From Flagellimonas amoyensis (GTDB lineage Bacteria; Bacteroidota; Bacteroidia; Flavobacteriales; Flavobacteriaceae): 64,000 nucleotides of DNA. The stretch covers positions 156,898 to 220,897 of the forward strand of contig NZ_QBUK01000010.1 of NCBI RefSeq assembly GCF_003058265.1, in the 5' to 3' direction. A program made the position numbers and the translations under genes. Shown piece by piece: positions 6,157-15,632 of the stretch; positions within the stretch are counted from its first letter, which is position 1; each line of letters begins with the position of its first letter. The notes beneath the pieces were generated by a model. The model was not told the origin of the DNA, did not search any database, and saw only the letters and a list, made by a program, of their open reading frames with translations.

Positions 6157-8160
6157 TTATTTATAAGATCGTGTCTTCAGTTCAATATTTTCGTACACCA
6201 AATCCTCTTTGTGCAATTCGGCATCTTTAGGCTCGCCCTTGTACTCCCAAGCAGCCACATATTTAAAGTTCTCATCATCACGGAGCGCTTCGCCTTCCTC
6301 GGTCTGGTACTCTTCACGGAAATGTCCTCCACACGATTCCTTTCGGTGCAGGGCATCCTTGGCAAAAAGTTCGCCCAGTTCCAAGAAATCGGCAACCCTT
6401 CCTGCTTTTTCCAATTCTTGGTTTTTGCTCTCGATGGTTCCGGTGACCTTTACATTTTCCCAGAAATCCTTGCGCAGTTCCGCAATCTCCTTGATGGCTT
6501 CTTCCAATCCTTTGGCATTACGGGCCATACCACATTTGTTCCACATGATCTTGCCCAGTTTTTTGTGGTAATAGTCCACAGAGTGGATACCTGTACCTCC
6601 CATCAATTTTGCCATACGGTCCCGGACTTGTTTTTCAGCCTCTTCAAATTCCTTGGAATCGGTCGGTATTTTGCCGGTCCTAATGTCCTTGGACAGATAA
6701 TCCCCAATGGTGTAGGGCAGTACAAAATAGCCATCGGCCAAGCCTTGCATCAGTGCTGAGGCTCCCAAACGGTTGGCCCCGTGATCGCTAAAGTTGGCCT
6801 CTCCGGCAGCATAGCAACCGGGGATGGTGGTCTGTAGGTTATAATCTACCCAAAGTCCGCCCATGGTGTAGTGCACCGCGGGATAGATTTTCATTGGGGT
6901 CTTATATGGATCTTCATCTACAATTTTCTCGTACATCTGGAAGAGGTTTCCGTATTTGGCCTCAACGACTTCCTCACCCAATTTGATTATGGTGGCCTCA
7001 TCGGCATCCTTGATGCCCGAAGTCAGTGCCTTCTCTTTCCCGTACCGTTTGATTGCCGATGCGAAATCCAAGAATACCGCTTCACCGGTCTTGTTCACGC
7101 CAAATCCGGCATCACAACGTTCCTTGGCGGCCCTAGAGGCCACATCACGGGGCACTAGGTTACCAAAGGCAGGATATCTTCTTTCCAAATAATAATCACG
7201 GTCTTCCTCGGCAATCTGCGTGGGCTTTAATTTTCCTTCGCGGATGGCCACGGCATCTTCCATTTTCTTCGGCACCCAGATTCGTCCATCGTTACGGAGC
7301 GATTCGGACATCAAGGTCAATTTGGATTGATGCTCCCCAGAGACGGGAATACAGGTGGGGTGGATCTGGGTGTAGCAAGGATTGGCAAAAAAGGCCCCTT
7401 TGCGGTGTGCCCTCCATGCAGCCATTACATTGCTTCCCATGGCATTGGTGGAAAGGAAGAACACGTTTCCGTACCCTCCTGTGGCCAAAACCACGGCGTG
7501 GGCACTGTGCCGTTCAATTTTTCCGCTGACCAGGTCACGGGCAATGATTCCCCGGGCCTTGCCATCCACCAAAACCAAATCCATCATCTCATGACGGGTA
7601 TAGGATTTGATCTTGCCACGGTTGATTTGTCGGTTCATAGCGGAGTAGGCCCCCAACAACAATTGCTGGCCTGTCTGTCCCTTGGCATAAAAAGTCCTGG
7701 AAACCAAAACCCCTCCAAAGGAGCGGTTGTCCAAAAGCCCTCCGTATTCGCGGGCAAAAGGGACTCCTTGTGCCACACATTGGTCAATGATGTTTCCGGA
7801 TACCTCGGCCAAACGGTAGACGTTGGCCTCACGGGAGCGGTAATCCCCTCCTTTGATGGTATCGTAGAAAAGGCGATAGTTACTGTCGCCATCCCCTTGA
7901 TAATTTTTCGCTGCGTTGATTCCTCCTTGGGCGGCAATGGAGTGCGCCCTACGAGGTGAATCTTGATAACAGAACGTCTTTACGTTATAGCCCAACTCGG
8001 CCAGGGTGGCTGCTGCGGCACCTCCCGCCAACCCTGTACCCACAACAATGACATCGATGTTCCTTTTGTTGGCGGGGTTTACCAGGTTGATATCGTTTTT
8101 ATGTTTGGTCCATTTGTCGGCCAAAGGCCCAGATGGAACTTTTGAATCCAATATGCCCAT
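6157..8160 (-). CDS. sdhA: Succinate dehydrogenase/fumarate reductase flavoprotein subunit
   Basis: 667 aa, the length of the Bacteroidetes/Bacillus-type subunit. It oxidises succinate to fumarate in the TCA cycle. The dinucleotide fold [19 protein letters not shown] is near residue 38; the His of [13 protein letters not shown] is the expected covalent FAD site. Active-site segments include [17 protein letters not shown] with the catalytic Arg, and [10 protein letters not shown]. It starts 2 nt after sdhC, so translation is probably coupled. The order sdhC-sdhA-sdhB on the minus strand is the usual one apart from the inserted gene before sdhB. Confidence 0.97.
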   Translation of the reverse strand: MGILDSKVPSGPLADKWTKHKNDINLVNPANKRNIDVIVVGTGLAGGAAAATLAELGYNVKTFCYQDSPRRAHSIAAQGGINAAKNYQGDGDSNYRLFYDTIKGGDYRSREANVYRLAEVSGNIIDQCVAQGVPFAREYGGLLDNRSFGGVLVSRTFYAKGQTGQQLLLGAYSAMNRQINRGKIKSYTRHEMMDLVLVDGKARGIIARDLVSGKIERHSAHAVVLATGGYGNVFFLSTNAMGSNVMAAWRAHRKGAFFANPCYTQIHPTCIPVSGEHQSKLTLMSESLRNDGRIWVPKKMEDAVAIREGKLKPTQIAEEDRDYYLERRYPAFGNLVPRDVASRAAKERCDAGFGVNKTGEAVFLDFASAIKRYGKEKALTSGIKDADEATIIKLGEEVVEAKYGNLFQMYEKIVDEDPYKTPMKIYPAVHYTMGGLWVDYNLQTTIPGCYAAGEANFSDHGANRLGASALMQGLADGYFVLPYTIGDYLSKDIRTGKIPTDSKEFEEAEKQVRDRMAKLMGGTGIHSVDYYHKKLGKIMWNKCGMARNAKGLEEAIKEIAELRKDFWENVKVTGTIESKNQELEKAGRVADFLELGELFAKDALHRKESCGGHFREEYQTEEGEALRDDENFKYVAAWEYKGEPKDAELHKEDLVYENIELKTRSYK

Positions 8161-8162
8161 AC

Positions 8163-8831
8163 TTAATGTGTTATTGGGTTAAGGTGGTGATACAGGGCGA
8201 TGAAAGCAAAGCCCAATGGAATGACCACCGAGAATATTTTAGTGAACGTCTTTACGGCCGGGGTGTACTTGTTGTTCCAACCCATGGTCTGGAAGGAAGA
8301 GGAGAACCCGTGCCATAAGTGAAGGGCCAACAGGAAGAAGGCCACTACGTAGATAATGGTCCTCCAAGCCGGGGCAAACTTCTCCACGGTTTCATGGTAG
8401 TAGCGCGTAGGGTCTTCGGGAGACACCTCGATGTACTTGTAGGCCATCTCATGTACCCAAAAATCATAGAAGTGGAGCGCCAAGAAGGCAAGGATCACCA
8501 ATCCGGAATAGATCATGTTCCTGGATACCCAAGGGGCATTGGCACTGCCCTTGTACTTCACATAACTGCCGCCCCTTGCCTTTTTGTTCTTGATTTCCAA
8601 GGCAAAGCCCATGGCAAAGTGCACGATCACCCCAGCAATCAAAATGGGCTGTAGTACAAATTGGACCAAGGGGTTGTACCCCATAAAGTGCGACCAAGAA
8701 TTGAAAGTGTCAGGGTCAATGACCGAGGTGATGTTAATGGTAAAATGTTGTGTAAGAAAAACAACCAAAAAAAGACCCGAAAGTGCCATTACCACTTTGC
8801 GGGCAATTGAAGATTTTATCAATCCACTCAT
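8163..8831 (-). CDS. sdhC: Succinate dehydrogenase cytochrome b subunit
   Basis: 222 aa from the ATG at 8831 ([19 protein letters not shown]); a longer frame upstream has no supporting start and would overlap the promoter. Five transmembrane helices are visible. Conserved His residues in [21 protein letters not shown] and LALHLWHGF fit the two-haem anchor of the Bacillus/Wolinella type, in which one polypeptide replaces SdhC and SdhD. It ties complex II to the quinone pool. First gene of the sdh operon; the -7 box at 8849-8856 lies just upstream. Confidence 0.95.
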   Translation of the reverse strand: MSGLIKSSIARKVVMALSGLFLVVFLTQHFTINITSVIDPDTFNSWSHFMGYNPLVQFVLQPILIAGVIVHFAMGFALEIKNKKARGGSYVKYKGSANAPWVSRNMIYSGLVILAFLALHFYDFWVHEMAYKYIEVSPEDPTRYYHETVEKFAPAWRTIIYVVAFFLLALHLWHGFSSSFQTMGWNNKYTPAVKTFTKIFSVVIPLGFAFIALYHHLNPITH

Positions 8832-8848
8832 TAGTGCTGGTTTTGAGA

Positions 8849-8880
8849 CAAATTTACGGCACGATCGAGTTTTTAACAAG
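8849..8880 (-). promoter_or_regulatory. Promoter of sdhCAB
   Basis: On the minus strand: CTTG (8880-8877), 20-nt spacer, TAAATTTG (8856-8849), an exact TAnnTTTG match at normal spacing. Expected start near 8843, 12 nt before the sdhC ATG. Confidence 0.65.
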
Positions 8881-8944
8881 CAATAAACTGCACGAAACCT
8901 CTTATTTAGAAACGTTTTAAGGAAAGGACAGGTCCGTGAAAATC

Positions 8945-8966
8945 AAAAAAAGCCCCTAAGGGGCTT
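8945..8966 (-). terminator. Terminator after SIMPL-domain gene
   Basis: AAGCCCC-TAA-GGGGCTT stem-loop (8950-8966) followed on the minus strand by seven T. It closes the 10906-9011 transcription unit upstream of sdhC. Confidence 0.85.
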
Positions 8967-9010
8967 ATACAATTAAGTTTTCAATAGTTAAATGTAGTAG
9001 AATCAGCTAC

Positions 9011-9628
9011 TTATTTGGTCGCAAAGACCACCTGAAGGGTGTACACATATTCACCGACAGGACGGTCGTAGTAGATGGAGGTCTCTATTTGTTTTCCTGT
9101 AAACTGGTTGTCCTCCACAACTTCAATGGGTCCAAGTTGCTTCCCTAGGGCCAATGCTATGGCGGTGGCCTTGGCGGTGGCATCCTTTAGTGCCATTTCA
9201 CTGATAGATCTTGCCTCATCGGGGTCGATTTCCAAAATGGCAATGGCGTTCAAGCGTTGTATGCCCAACGATTTTATTCCCAGAAAGGTCCTCATTCTTT
9301 CTGCTGAGGTCGTGGTGAACTCATACACGGCACCTTCCTTGTCATACCCCATGGTCTCAAAACCAAATTCGTAAGGGGTCTCTTTGATCTCGTTCCAAGC
9401 GAATCCATGTGATTCCAAGGCCTTTTTGTAGTTGGATTTTAACTGCTCCAGGTCTATGCCATCGGTGGCGTAGCTGGCAAATGCAGAACTTAGGGAAACA
9501 GTGGCCTTGTAGGTGGGGGATGGGTCTATATGGACGGCCTTTGCACTCACTTTGATGGTGGTGTTTTTCTCTTGGGCCATACCCATCAATGGCAAAAAGG
9601 CCAATAGGATGTATGCTATCGATTTCAT
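9011..9628 (-). CDS. SIMPL domain (DUF541) secreted protein
   Basis: 205 aa with a classical signal peptide (MKSIAYILLAFLPLMGMAQ). The mature part matches the SIMPL/DUF541 family: an N-terminal beta strand TIKVSAKAVHIDP, a central helix pair with DGIDLEQLKSNYKKALESHGF, and the EARSISEMALKDATAKATAIALALGKQLG-like helix with a C-terminal VYTLQVVFATK strand. Members are periplasmic or surface proteins (BP26 of Brucella forms channel-like rings) of uncertain role. Last gene of a run with two lipoprotein genes (50-nt gap), ending at a terminator. Confidence 0.9.
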   Translation of the reverse strand: MKSIAYILLAFLPLMGMAQEKNTTIKVSAKAVHIDPSPTYKATVSLSSAFASYATDGIDLEQLKSNYKKALESHGFAWNEIKETPYEFGFETMGYDKEGAVYEFTTTSAERMRTFLGIKSLGIQRLNAIAILEIDPDEARSISEMALKDATAKATAIALALGKQLGPIEVVEDNQFTGKQIETSIYYDRPVGEYVYTLQVVFATK

Positions 9629-9678
9629 GATCGTGGTGTTAAAAGAACCCCGGCCTGGAATGGTCGGGGTGGTGGGTT

Positions 9679-10242
9679 TTATTCTGGAATGTTGAAATGG
9701 GCCACGATCTCTTCGTAGCTCATTTGGGAATAGTCAGTAGCCATCTTACCTGCCGCAGGGATCCCACCGGGAATGATGACGTAACGGTAATCATCATAAA
9801 GGGGAATCTCAATATCCGAACCATCAATGGAAGCAATCCTAATGACAATATTTTGGTTCAAGTCATTGATTGAAAAATCATAATGTTGCATGCGTAGGCC
9901 ATAAAGCGATTTGGGCAATGGATCGATAGTGGTATAGATAGAAGTATATCTGCCATATACCGCAATGAAACCATTTGCCTTCACTTCATCCGTTAGTGCT
10001 TCCACATTCGGGATGCTGAAGGAGGCATTGATGTCCGCAATAGGGGATTCAAAACCGGAAGGAATCCAATCCGAATAGATCACGTTGGCGGTTCCGGTTT
10101 CCCCCTGCTCGCCTTGCGGGCCTTCAGGTCCTTGCTCCCCTTGAATGCCCTGGGGGCCAATGGCACCGTCCTCCCCATCATCGCCAGAGCAGGCCAGGAA
10201 GATGGTTGCCAACAAGCCCAATAAGAAGATTTGACTTTTCAT
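9679..10242 (-). CDS. Collagen-like-repeat lipoprotein
   Basis: 187 aa from ATG at 10242. Lipoprotein signal MKSQIFLLGLLATIFLACS with Cys18 in the lipobox. It is followed by an acidic spacer (GDDGEDG) and about eight G-X-Y triplets rich in Pro, Gln and Glu (GAIGPQGIQGEQGPEGPQ onward), then a globular C-terminal domain of about 130 residues with VIYSDWIPS at its head and DDYRYVIIPGGIP near its end. The same architecture is found in the next gene, clearly a tandem paralogue. Probably an outer-membrane or surface lipoprotein trimerised by its collagen-like stalk; the head domain has no function I recognise. Confidence 0.85.
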   Translation of the reverse strand: MKSQIFLLGLLATIFLACSGDDGEDGAIGPQGIQGEQGPEGPQGEQGETGTANVIYSDWIPSGFESPIADINASFSIPNVEALTDEVKANGFIAVYGRYTSIYTTIDPLPKSLYGLRMQHYDFSINDLNQNIVIRIASIDGSDIEIPLYDDYRYVIIPGGIPAAGKMATDYSQMSYEEIVAHFNIPE

Positions 10243-10294
10243 GTGTTTCAATTTTAAGTGTTGATAGTTGGGGGAACTTGGGCTATCTAGGATG

Positions 10295-10906
10295 TTATTC
10301 AGGAATACTGAACAATTCAATCACCTCTTCATAGCTCATTTTGGAAAGGTCCATGTCGGATGCCAATTTTCCAGAAGTGGAAACTCCACCTGGAATGAGC
10401 ACATATCTGTATTGTTCCAAATAGGATCCATCCCCTACACTTTCGCCTTCTTCATTGGCATGGACCGTAATCCTGATATTGTCGCTTGTTGCCACAAAGA
10501 AGTAAGATTGCTGTCTGGCAGCACCAAATACAATGGGCAGCGGATAAACAATATTGCCATCCCCAGGAAGCTCTATTCTTCGGCCATATACCAGAATGGT
10601 TCCGAAGTTCAACATGTCTGGACCAATTTCAGGAGCTTCGATGTCAAAAGAAGCCGATGAGGCAACGATACTGTTCCCCAACTCGGTATCTACCCAATCG
10701 GAGTACATCACATTGGCGCTACCGGGTTCCCCTTGCTCTCCTTGGGCACCCTGATCACCTTGTGGGCCGGCGGGGCCTGCGGGACCTTGCGCTCCTTGTG
10801 GGCCGGTTGCACCATCCTCACCGTCTTCTGACGAACAGGAGGTGACCAATGCCATGGACAAAGCTATAATCAATACAGTTTTGATAGATAAAACATTTGT
10901 TTTCAT
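10295..10906 (-). CDS. Collagen-like-repeat lipoprotein, tandem paralogue
   Basis: 203 aa from ATG at 10906; a TTG nine bases upstream is not needed. Lipoprotein signal with lipobox VTSC, acidic spacer SSEDGEDG, a run of about eleven G-X-Y triplets (GATGPQGAQGPAGPAG onward), then a head domain sharing VMYSDWVD, LEQYRYVLIPGGVS and MSYEEVIELFSIPE with the downstream paralogue. First gene of the three-gene minus-strand unit and divergent from the LytTR regulator gene at 11166 (259 nt apart). Role unknown; surface location inferred from the lipid anchor and collagen-like stalk. Confidence 0.85.
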   Translation of the reverse strand: MKTNVLSIKTVLIIALSMALVTSCSSEDGEDGATGPQGAQGPAGPAGPQGDQGAQGEQGEPGSANVMYSDWVDTELGNSIVASSASFDIEAPEIGPDMLNFGTILVYGRRIELPGDGNIVYPLPIVFGAARQQSYFFVATSDNIRITVHANEEGESVGDGSYLEQYRYVLIPGGVSTSGKLASDMDLSKMSYEEVIELFSIPE

Positions 10907-10937
10907 GATTTTCAAAATTTTTTGGGTTTCATGAGGC

Positions 10938-10945
10938 CAAATCTA
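10938..10945 (-). promoter_or_regulatory. Promoter -7 element for collagen-like lipoproteins
   Basis: TAGATTTG on the minus strand, exact TAnnTTTG match, 31 nt before the lipoprotein ATG. No convincing -33 TTTG at the usual spacing. Confidence 0.4.
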
Positions 10946-11165
10946 GGAGCTATCGTGCTATGGAAACTTTCAATTAGTACCATGGGCCCAATTGGATTCG
11001 TCGGCAACCCTTTTTTGTGTACGGAACACCATTTCTTCCTATTTTTAAGAAATTTCCCATCCATACGGTATAACTGTCGTACGTACACCTTTTTAGGTCA
11101 AGTATCACTAACGGGGGAAATGATCCTGCTTCTATTTTTAATTTGGGGCAAAGAACACCAGAGTT

Positions 11166-11903
11166 ATGAGGGCAATCATAGTTGACGATGAGGTTGCGGC
11201 AATAAACAGCCTTTCGTGGGAATTGCGGAAATATCCCGATTTCATTTCCATCATTGAAACGTTCACTTCCCCAAAGGAGGCCATTTCGGGCATCAATTAT
11301 TTGAAGCCGGACTGTGTCTTTCTGGATATAGAGATGCCGGAAATGAGCGGGTTCTCCCTATTGGACAAACTGGAATACCGAAATTTTGCCATTGTGATCA
11401 CCACGGCCTACAACCAATATGCCATCCAGGCCATCAAGGAAAGTGCTGTGGATTATCTTCTCAAACCTGTGGACCAGGACGATATTTCAGGGGTCATAGA
11501 AAAGTTGAAGAAGCTGAACGGGTCGCAAAGTTTTCAGCATCAGTTCGAGCAGACTTTTGAGGCCCTATCACGAGCCAGCGCCCCCCAAGTGGTCCAGATT
11601 CCGGTAAGTGGCAAGATCTTGTTTTTGCGGGTGGCCGATATTGTGTATTGCGAATCGGACGGGAACTATTCCAAAGTCTTTTTGGAATCTGGCGAACAGG
11701 TCTTGGTCTCCAAGAAACTCAAAGAGTTGGAGGACCTTTTGCCCAGCCACATATTTTTCAGGATACACAATTCCTTTATCGTACACCTGCTCAAAGTGGA
11801 CGAGTATATACGCACCGATGGGTATCTGGTGCTTTCCAACGACCGAAAGGTCCCGGTATCCAGAAACAAGAGAGAGGCTTTTCTCCATCGAATGTCACAA
11901 TAA
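11166..11903 (+). CDS. LytTR-family response regulator
   Basis: 245 aa. Receiver domain 1-120 with acidic pair Asp7-Asp8, phosphoacceptor Asp54 in FLDIEMPEM and Lys100 in LLKPVD. LytTR DNA-binding domain about 140-240 (VADIVYCESDGNYSKVFL, FFRIHNSFIVHL). LytTR domains bind direct-repeat sites in promoters through beta-strand/loop contacts. The gene lies 9 nt before the histidine kinase gene, so the two form one two-component operon. It is divergent from the collagen-like lipoprotein genes, which are candidate targets by position only. Confidence 0.95.
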   Translation: MRAIIVDDEVAAINSLSWELRKYPDFISIIETFTSPKEAISGINYLKPDCVFLDIEMPEMSGFSLLDKLEYRNFAIVITTAYNQYAIQAIKESAVDYLLKPVDQDDISGVIEKLKKLNGSQSFQHQFEQTFEALSRASAPQVVQIPVSGKILFLRVADIVYCESDGNYSKVFLESGEQVLVSKKLKELEDLLPSHIFFRIHNSFIVHLLKVDEYIRTDGYLVLSNDRKVPVSRNKREAFLHRMSQ

Positions 11904-11912
11904 ATATCAATT

Positions 11913-13451
11913 ATGCTCAAAGGCCTGATGGACTTCTTAAAGGAAAGCAACCAAAATGGGTTTGGGTTCTTTGTGGTGTCCGTTCTTTTTTACCTCTTCG
12001 TGTTTTTCCTGATCCAGTTTTTTCAGCACAAAAAGCGGTTCTATCTTTTCTATGCCCTATATGCCCTGATCACTGGGCTTACCCTGATCAAATATGTGGA
12101 TGGGGTCTTCTTCAGTGATTTTGTGAACTCATTGGCGGGCAAGACCTTTGTAAAATGGTTCCATTATCCTTCCCAATGGATGGCCTCCTTCCTGTTCACC
12201 CTCTTCATTTTGGAGATCATGGGCTTCAAAAAGGACCATCCGAGGTTTGTGAAATTTGTGTATTGGGGCTATTTGGGATTGGCCCCTTTTTATTTTTCGT
12301 TTTGGGTGATGTACTTGGTCAACCCCAGATCGTTCCTTATCGATTATTGTGAGGTATTTGTTTTGTTACCGTTGAACTTGATCGCCTTTGTTTGGGGATT
12401 TTGTCTCGTGCTCAAGCAGAACAGGATCATCAAGTGGTATATCCTATTGGGGATGTCCTCGCTTTTTGTTTCTTATTTGATTATTTCACTATACTCCATC
12501 AAGGCAAAGACCGCAAATACGGAAACCCTGTATATCTTTTATTTGGGTGTACTGTTCGAAAGTTTGTTGTTTGCACTGGCCATAGGGCTGGAACAAAAAA
12601 TGGTCTATAAGGAAAAGGCCCATGTCCAGAAAAAGTACATTGACCAGCTCGAAGAAAACCATTCCATCAAGGAAAGCATCAACAGGGCCTTGTCGGACGA
12701 GTTGGTGCAGACAAAGGCGGAGATAGAGGGGTTGAGTTCCGAAGCGCAGAAGGAGCGGACGGAAAAATTGGCCATCAAAGTGGAGAACAAGTTTGCCCAA
12801 CTGCGTTTGGATGCGCTTCGCAGTCAGATGAACCCCCATTTTATCTTCAATGCCCTGAACTCGATCAAATCGTACTTTATAGAGAACAACCAAGAAAAGG
12901 CCATCTATTATCTGGGAAGGTTCTCCAAACTGATCCGGGGCATATTGGAGAGCTCCCGAAAGGACCTTATCACGCTCGAAGAGGAACTGGGCATCATCAA
13001 AATGTATGTGGAGATAGAGAGTGACCGTTTCAAGAACGGCATGGAATACACTTTTGAGTTGGAGGGTTCCATAGAGGCGCAGGAACTTCTGGTGCCCTCC
13101 CTGTTGTTGCAGCCTTTTGTCGAAAATGCCATTTGGCATGGGTTGTCCACCCGAAAGGGGAAAAAAAAGCTCGGCCTGAAGGTGGAACTGTTGGAACCTT
13201 CCAACGATTTGCAGATTACCATAGAGGACAATGGCATCGGAAGGCGGGCCTCACGGTTAAGGAACAGTCAAAACCCGTTGAAGAGCCAATCACTGGGACT
13301 CTCCATTGTGAACGACCGTCTGGACTTCTACTCCAAAAAATACGCCGGGGATTTCCATTTTTTGGTGGAGGACCTTGTGGATGCATCGGGGAAGGCATTG
13401 GGCACAAAAGTGGTCGTTACCCTGCCGCGATTGCTATTGGAAAATCACTAA
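11913..13451 (+). CDS. LytS-like sensor histidine kinase with 7TM-type N-terminus
   Basis: 512 aa. The N-terminal 230 residues contain about seven hydrophobic segments without a large periplasmic domain, like 7TM-DISM sensors lacking their extracellular part. A coiled-coil linker (about 230-295, rich in Glu/Lys) leads to a His_kinase (PF06580) domain with phosphoacceptor His309 in SQMNPHFIFNALNSIK, and an HATPase_c domain with FVENAIWHGL (N box), IEDNGIG and SLGLSIVNDRL. Partner of the regulator immediately upstream. The signal sensed cannot be inferred. Confidence 0.92.
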   Translation: MLKGLMDFLKESNQNGFGFFVVSVLFYLFVFFLIQFFQHKKRFYLFYALYALITGLTLIKYVDGVFFSDFVNSLAGKTFVKWFHYPSQWMASFLFTLFILEIMGFKKDHPRFVKFVYWGYLGLAPFYFSFWVMYLVNPRSFLIDYCEVFVLLPLNLIAFVWGFCLVLKQNRIIKWYILLGMSSLFVSYLIISLYSIKAKTANTETLYIFYLGVLFESLLFALAIGLEQKMVYKEKAHVQKKYIDQLEENHSIKESINRALSDELVQTKAEIEGLSSEAQKERTEKLAIKVENKFAQLRLDALRSQMNPHFIFNALNSIKSYFIENNQEKAIYYLGRFSKLIRGILESSRKDLITLEEELGIIKMYVEIESDRFKNGMEYTFELEGSIEAQELLVPSLLLQPFVENAIWHGLSTRKGKKKLGLKVELLEPSNDLQITIEDNGIGRRASRLRNSQNPLKSQSLGLSIVNDRLDFYSKKYAGDFHFLVEDLVDASGKALGTKVVVTLPRLLLENH

Positions 13452-13530
13452 AGCTGAAAGAAATTTTCAAAACGGCACCAAAATCCAAAAGATTTGTCCG
13501 AATTTGAACGGGCAAAACCTGAACACTACA

Positions 13531-14418
13531 ATGGATATCGCCATCCTATCTGTGAGCCTTAATGTATATTCCACCAGAAGAATAGTTGTGGAAGCCCAAA
13601 AGGCGGGACACTATGTGGAGCTTATAGACCACACCAAGTGCTCGGTAAAATTGGGCCAGGGCATGCCCCAGATCTATTTTGGGGAGGACAACATCACCGA
13701 AGGTTTTGATGCCATCATCCCAAGGATCGGCACTACGGTCACCCGACATGGCGCTGCCATCGTGAAGCAGTTTGAAATGAACGGGGTCTTCAGCACGGCC
13801 CGATCCACAGGAATCATCAGGGCCAGGAACAAAGTGAGGACTTTACAGATCATGGCCAAAAAAGGAATCCCCATCCCAGAGACCGTTTTCTCCATCAACC
13901 CTGATAACGTAGAGGCACAGATGGACCTATTGGGAGGTGCGCCCGTGATCATCAAACTCCAAGAAGGCACCCAAGGCAAAGGGGTAATCTTGGCCGAGAG
14001 TAAAAAATCGGCAAAATCCATGATCGACACCCTGTACAATATGAATACGAGCATCCTGTTGCAACAGTACATTGAGGAGGCCAATGGGGAAGACCTTCGG
14101 GTGATTGTCGTGGGAAACAAGGTCGTGGCGAGCATGAAACGGACCAGTGGGTTGGATGATTTCCGGTCCAATGTGCACCGGGGGGCGGACACCGAAGCGG
14201 TCCAACTCACCCCCAAGGAAAAATCCATGGCCCTGGACGCAACCAAGCATCTGGGTCTGGGAATTGCCGGGGTGGACCTTATCCGGTCCAAAAAGGGACC
14301 CTTGTTGATAGAGGTCAACGCGTCACCAGGGCTGAAAGGGATCGAAGAGGCAACAGGGATCAATGTGGCCAAACAGATGATTCAATTTGTGGAAAGAGAC
14401 GGGCAGAGGAAACGCTAA
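13531..14418 (+). CDS. rimK: RimK-type ATP-grasp alpha-L-glutamate ligase
   Basis: 295 aa from ATG at 13531; the longer frame upstream overlaps the histidine kinase gene. RimK adds glutamate residues to the C-terminus of ribosomal protein S6 or makes poly-glutamate. The family start MDIAILSVSLNVYSTRRI is followed by STARSTGIIRARNKVRTLQIMAKKGIPIPET, ATP-grasp lysine region VIIKLQEGTQGKGVIL, and metal-binding VDLIRSKKGPLLIEVNASPGLKGIE at the end. Located 79 nt downstream of the kinase gene. The retropepsin-like protein often found beside rimK is not seen here. Confidence 0.92.
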   Translation: MDIAILSVSLNVYSTRRIVVEAQKAGHYVELIDHTKCSVKLGQGMPQIYFGEDNITEGFDAIIPRIGTTVTRHGAAIVKQFEMNGVFSTARSTGIIRARNKVRTLQIMAKKGIPIPETVFSINPDNVEAQMDLLGGAPVIIKLQEGTQGKGVILAESKKSAKSMIDTLYNMNTSILLQQYIEEANGEDLRVIVVGNKVVASMKRTSGLDDFRSNVHRGADTEAVQLTPKEKSMALDATKHLGLGIAGVDLIRSKKGPLLIEVNASPGLKGIEEATGINVAKQMIQFVERDGQRKR

Positions 14419-14492
14419 CGCAAGCAAGGACTCATATTGTGGGCCAGACAACCACACAATTTACTTCAAATCGATAAAATAGAGTGTTCCGT

Positions 14493-14924
14493 TTAGGCGG
14501 ATAGGCAATCATTTTTGCCGCGTATCTTGGCCAAGCTCCACGAAATGGCACTTTCAAGGTCCGTGAACTGTCGGATACTGTCCTTGAAGAACATTTTTTC
14601 CAAGATAATGCTGGCCAGGCCATTTTTGTTGTAGGCCACAATGGAATACAACTCCAGTTTGTGCCTGTTCTTGTAGAATTTTAGCCAATCCGTTGGCACC
14701 ACGGAATAGTTGTTGATGCGGTTGGAGATATAGGCAATGGGTTTGTCCTCGCCCAAGATTTCGTATGCGGCACCAATGATTTTTTCGGCAATGGACCAAT
14801 CAAAGGTTTCCCCTTCGTTCATTTCGGAAATGACCAATCCATCGAAGAAATAAAAAATACCGAACTCGTATTCCCTGATTTCCCGGATGTTCTTGAAAAA
14901 ATCCAACTCTTTTACACTTTTCAT
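14493..14924 (-). CDS. Hypothetical protein, possible SpoIIAA/STAS-like fold
   Basis: 143 aa from ATG at 14924; the longer upstream frame includes a Cys-rich low-quality stretch and is rejected in favour of the start behind a -7 box. No signal or membrane segment. The pattern (GIFYFFDGLVISEMNEGETFDW, helix AEKIIGAAYEIL, then PIAYISNRINNYSVVPTDWLKF and LELYSIVAYNKNG, then SAISWSLAKIRG) resembles the strand-helix alternation of SpoIIAA-like STAS proteins widespread in Flavobacteria, but without a diagnostic motif. Convergent with rimK. Confidence 0.65.
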   Translation of the reverse strand: MKSVKELDFFKNIREIREYEFGIFYFFDGLVISEMNEGETFDWSIAEKIIGAAYEILGEDKPIAYISNRINNYSVVPTDWLKFYKNRHKLELYSIVAYNKNGLASIILEKMFFKDSIRQFTDLESAISWSLAKIRGKNDCLSA

Positions 14925-14958
14925 GATTTGGGCATTTACTTTTGTTGATGAACAGGAA

Positions 14959-14966
14959 CAAAGATA
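14959..14966 (-). promoter_or_regulatory. Promoter -7 element for hypothetical STAS-like gene
   Basis: TATCTTTG on the minus strand, exact TAnnTTTG match 34 nt before the ATG; CTTG 17 nt further upstream is a weak -33 candidate. The rest of the 240-nt gap (14967-15163) shows nothing I can name. Confidence 0.45.
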
Positions 14967-15163
14967 AAGAGGCCAAAAGGCTTCAAGGAGAGTGGTTTTA
15001 TGGATGTGACCTTTTATTTGGCACAACCCTGCTTTCAATTGATAGTTGATAAATGAAAGGGCAGACCAATAGGATTTCACACCCCTATTCAGAGGCGCAT
15101 TCCTACTAAATACACAGAAAAAGCATCGAAAAATGCACAATGAACGAAGGAAATACTGTTAAA

Positions 15164-15553
15164 TCAGTTTTCCATGTTCTTCAGCTGAATGCCCAATGCT
15201 TTGGTGGACACCTGTACCTCAATGAGGGAAAGCACCAATGAGACTACCAGAAAGATCAAGCTTATGCCAAAGATGATGTTGGCCCAGACGTTCAGTTCCA
15301 CATAGACCATGAACATGGTCACTGCGGCCAACAAAAAACTGATGATGGCCGTGGCCTGCATGTTCTTGATGATGCCCAATCGTTTCCGCAGCTGTTGGAT
15401 CTGTTGCCGCAACGGATGGGCCGAGGTTTCCTCAAACTGTTTGTGCAGTTGTCGGATCAGGGCCGCGATGGCCAAATAGCGGGCGTTATAGGCCAGCATG
15501 GTAAGGGAAATGGCCGGGAAAAGGAGGGCAGGAATGCCAAGGGTGAGCTGCAT
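15164..15553 (-). CDS. DUF2721 family membrane protein
   Basis: 129 aa. It begins with the family signature LGIPALLFPAISLTMLAYNARYLAIAALIRQLH (short hydrophobic segment, then a Tyr/Asn/Arg turn), has a charged coiled middle (LRQQIQQLRKRLG) and two further transmembrane helices (AIISFLLAAVTMFMVYV and IIFGISLIFLVVSLVLSLIEV). Small inner-membrane proteins of unknown function. It is divergent from pepP with an 79-nt gap and is transcribed towards the STAS-like gene. Confidence 0.85.
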   Translation of the reverse strand: MQLTLGIPALLFPAISLTMLAYNARYLAIAALIRQLHKQFEETSAHPLRQQIQQLRKRLGIIKNMQATAIISFLLAAVTMFMVYVELNVWANIIFGISLIFLVVSLVLSLIEVQVSTKALGIQLKNMEN

Positions 15554-15581
15554 GTTCTTGTTTTGAAATGGAAGGTAACAA

Positions 15582-15613
15582 TTTGTCTTCGGTATCGCAA
15601 TTACCTACATTTG
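15582..15613 (+). promoter_or_regulatory. Promoter of Xaa-Pro aminopeptidase gene
   Basis: TTTG (15582-15585), 20-nt spacer, TACATTTG (15606-15613): both elements match the Bacteroidetes consensus at normal spacing. Expected start near 15619, 14 nt before the ATG. The best promoter in the window. Confidence 0.75.
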
Positions 15614-15632
15614 AACAAATCAATTTATTCTG

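Noticed and set aside
10100..10860. DNA tandem repeats (CRISPR-like) in the two lipoprotein genes
   Set aside because: The periodicity is 9 nt from Gly-X-Y coding triplets, with varied codons, so it is coding repeat and not a CRISPR array.
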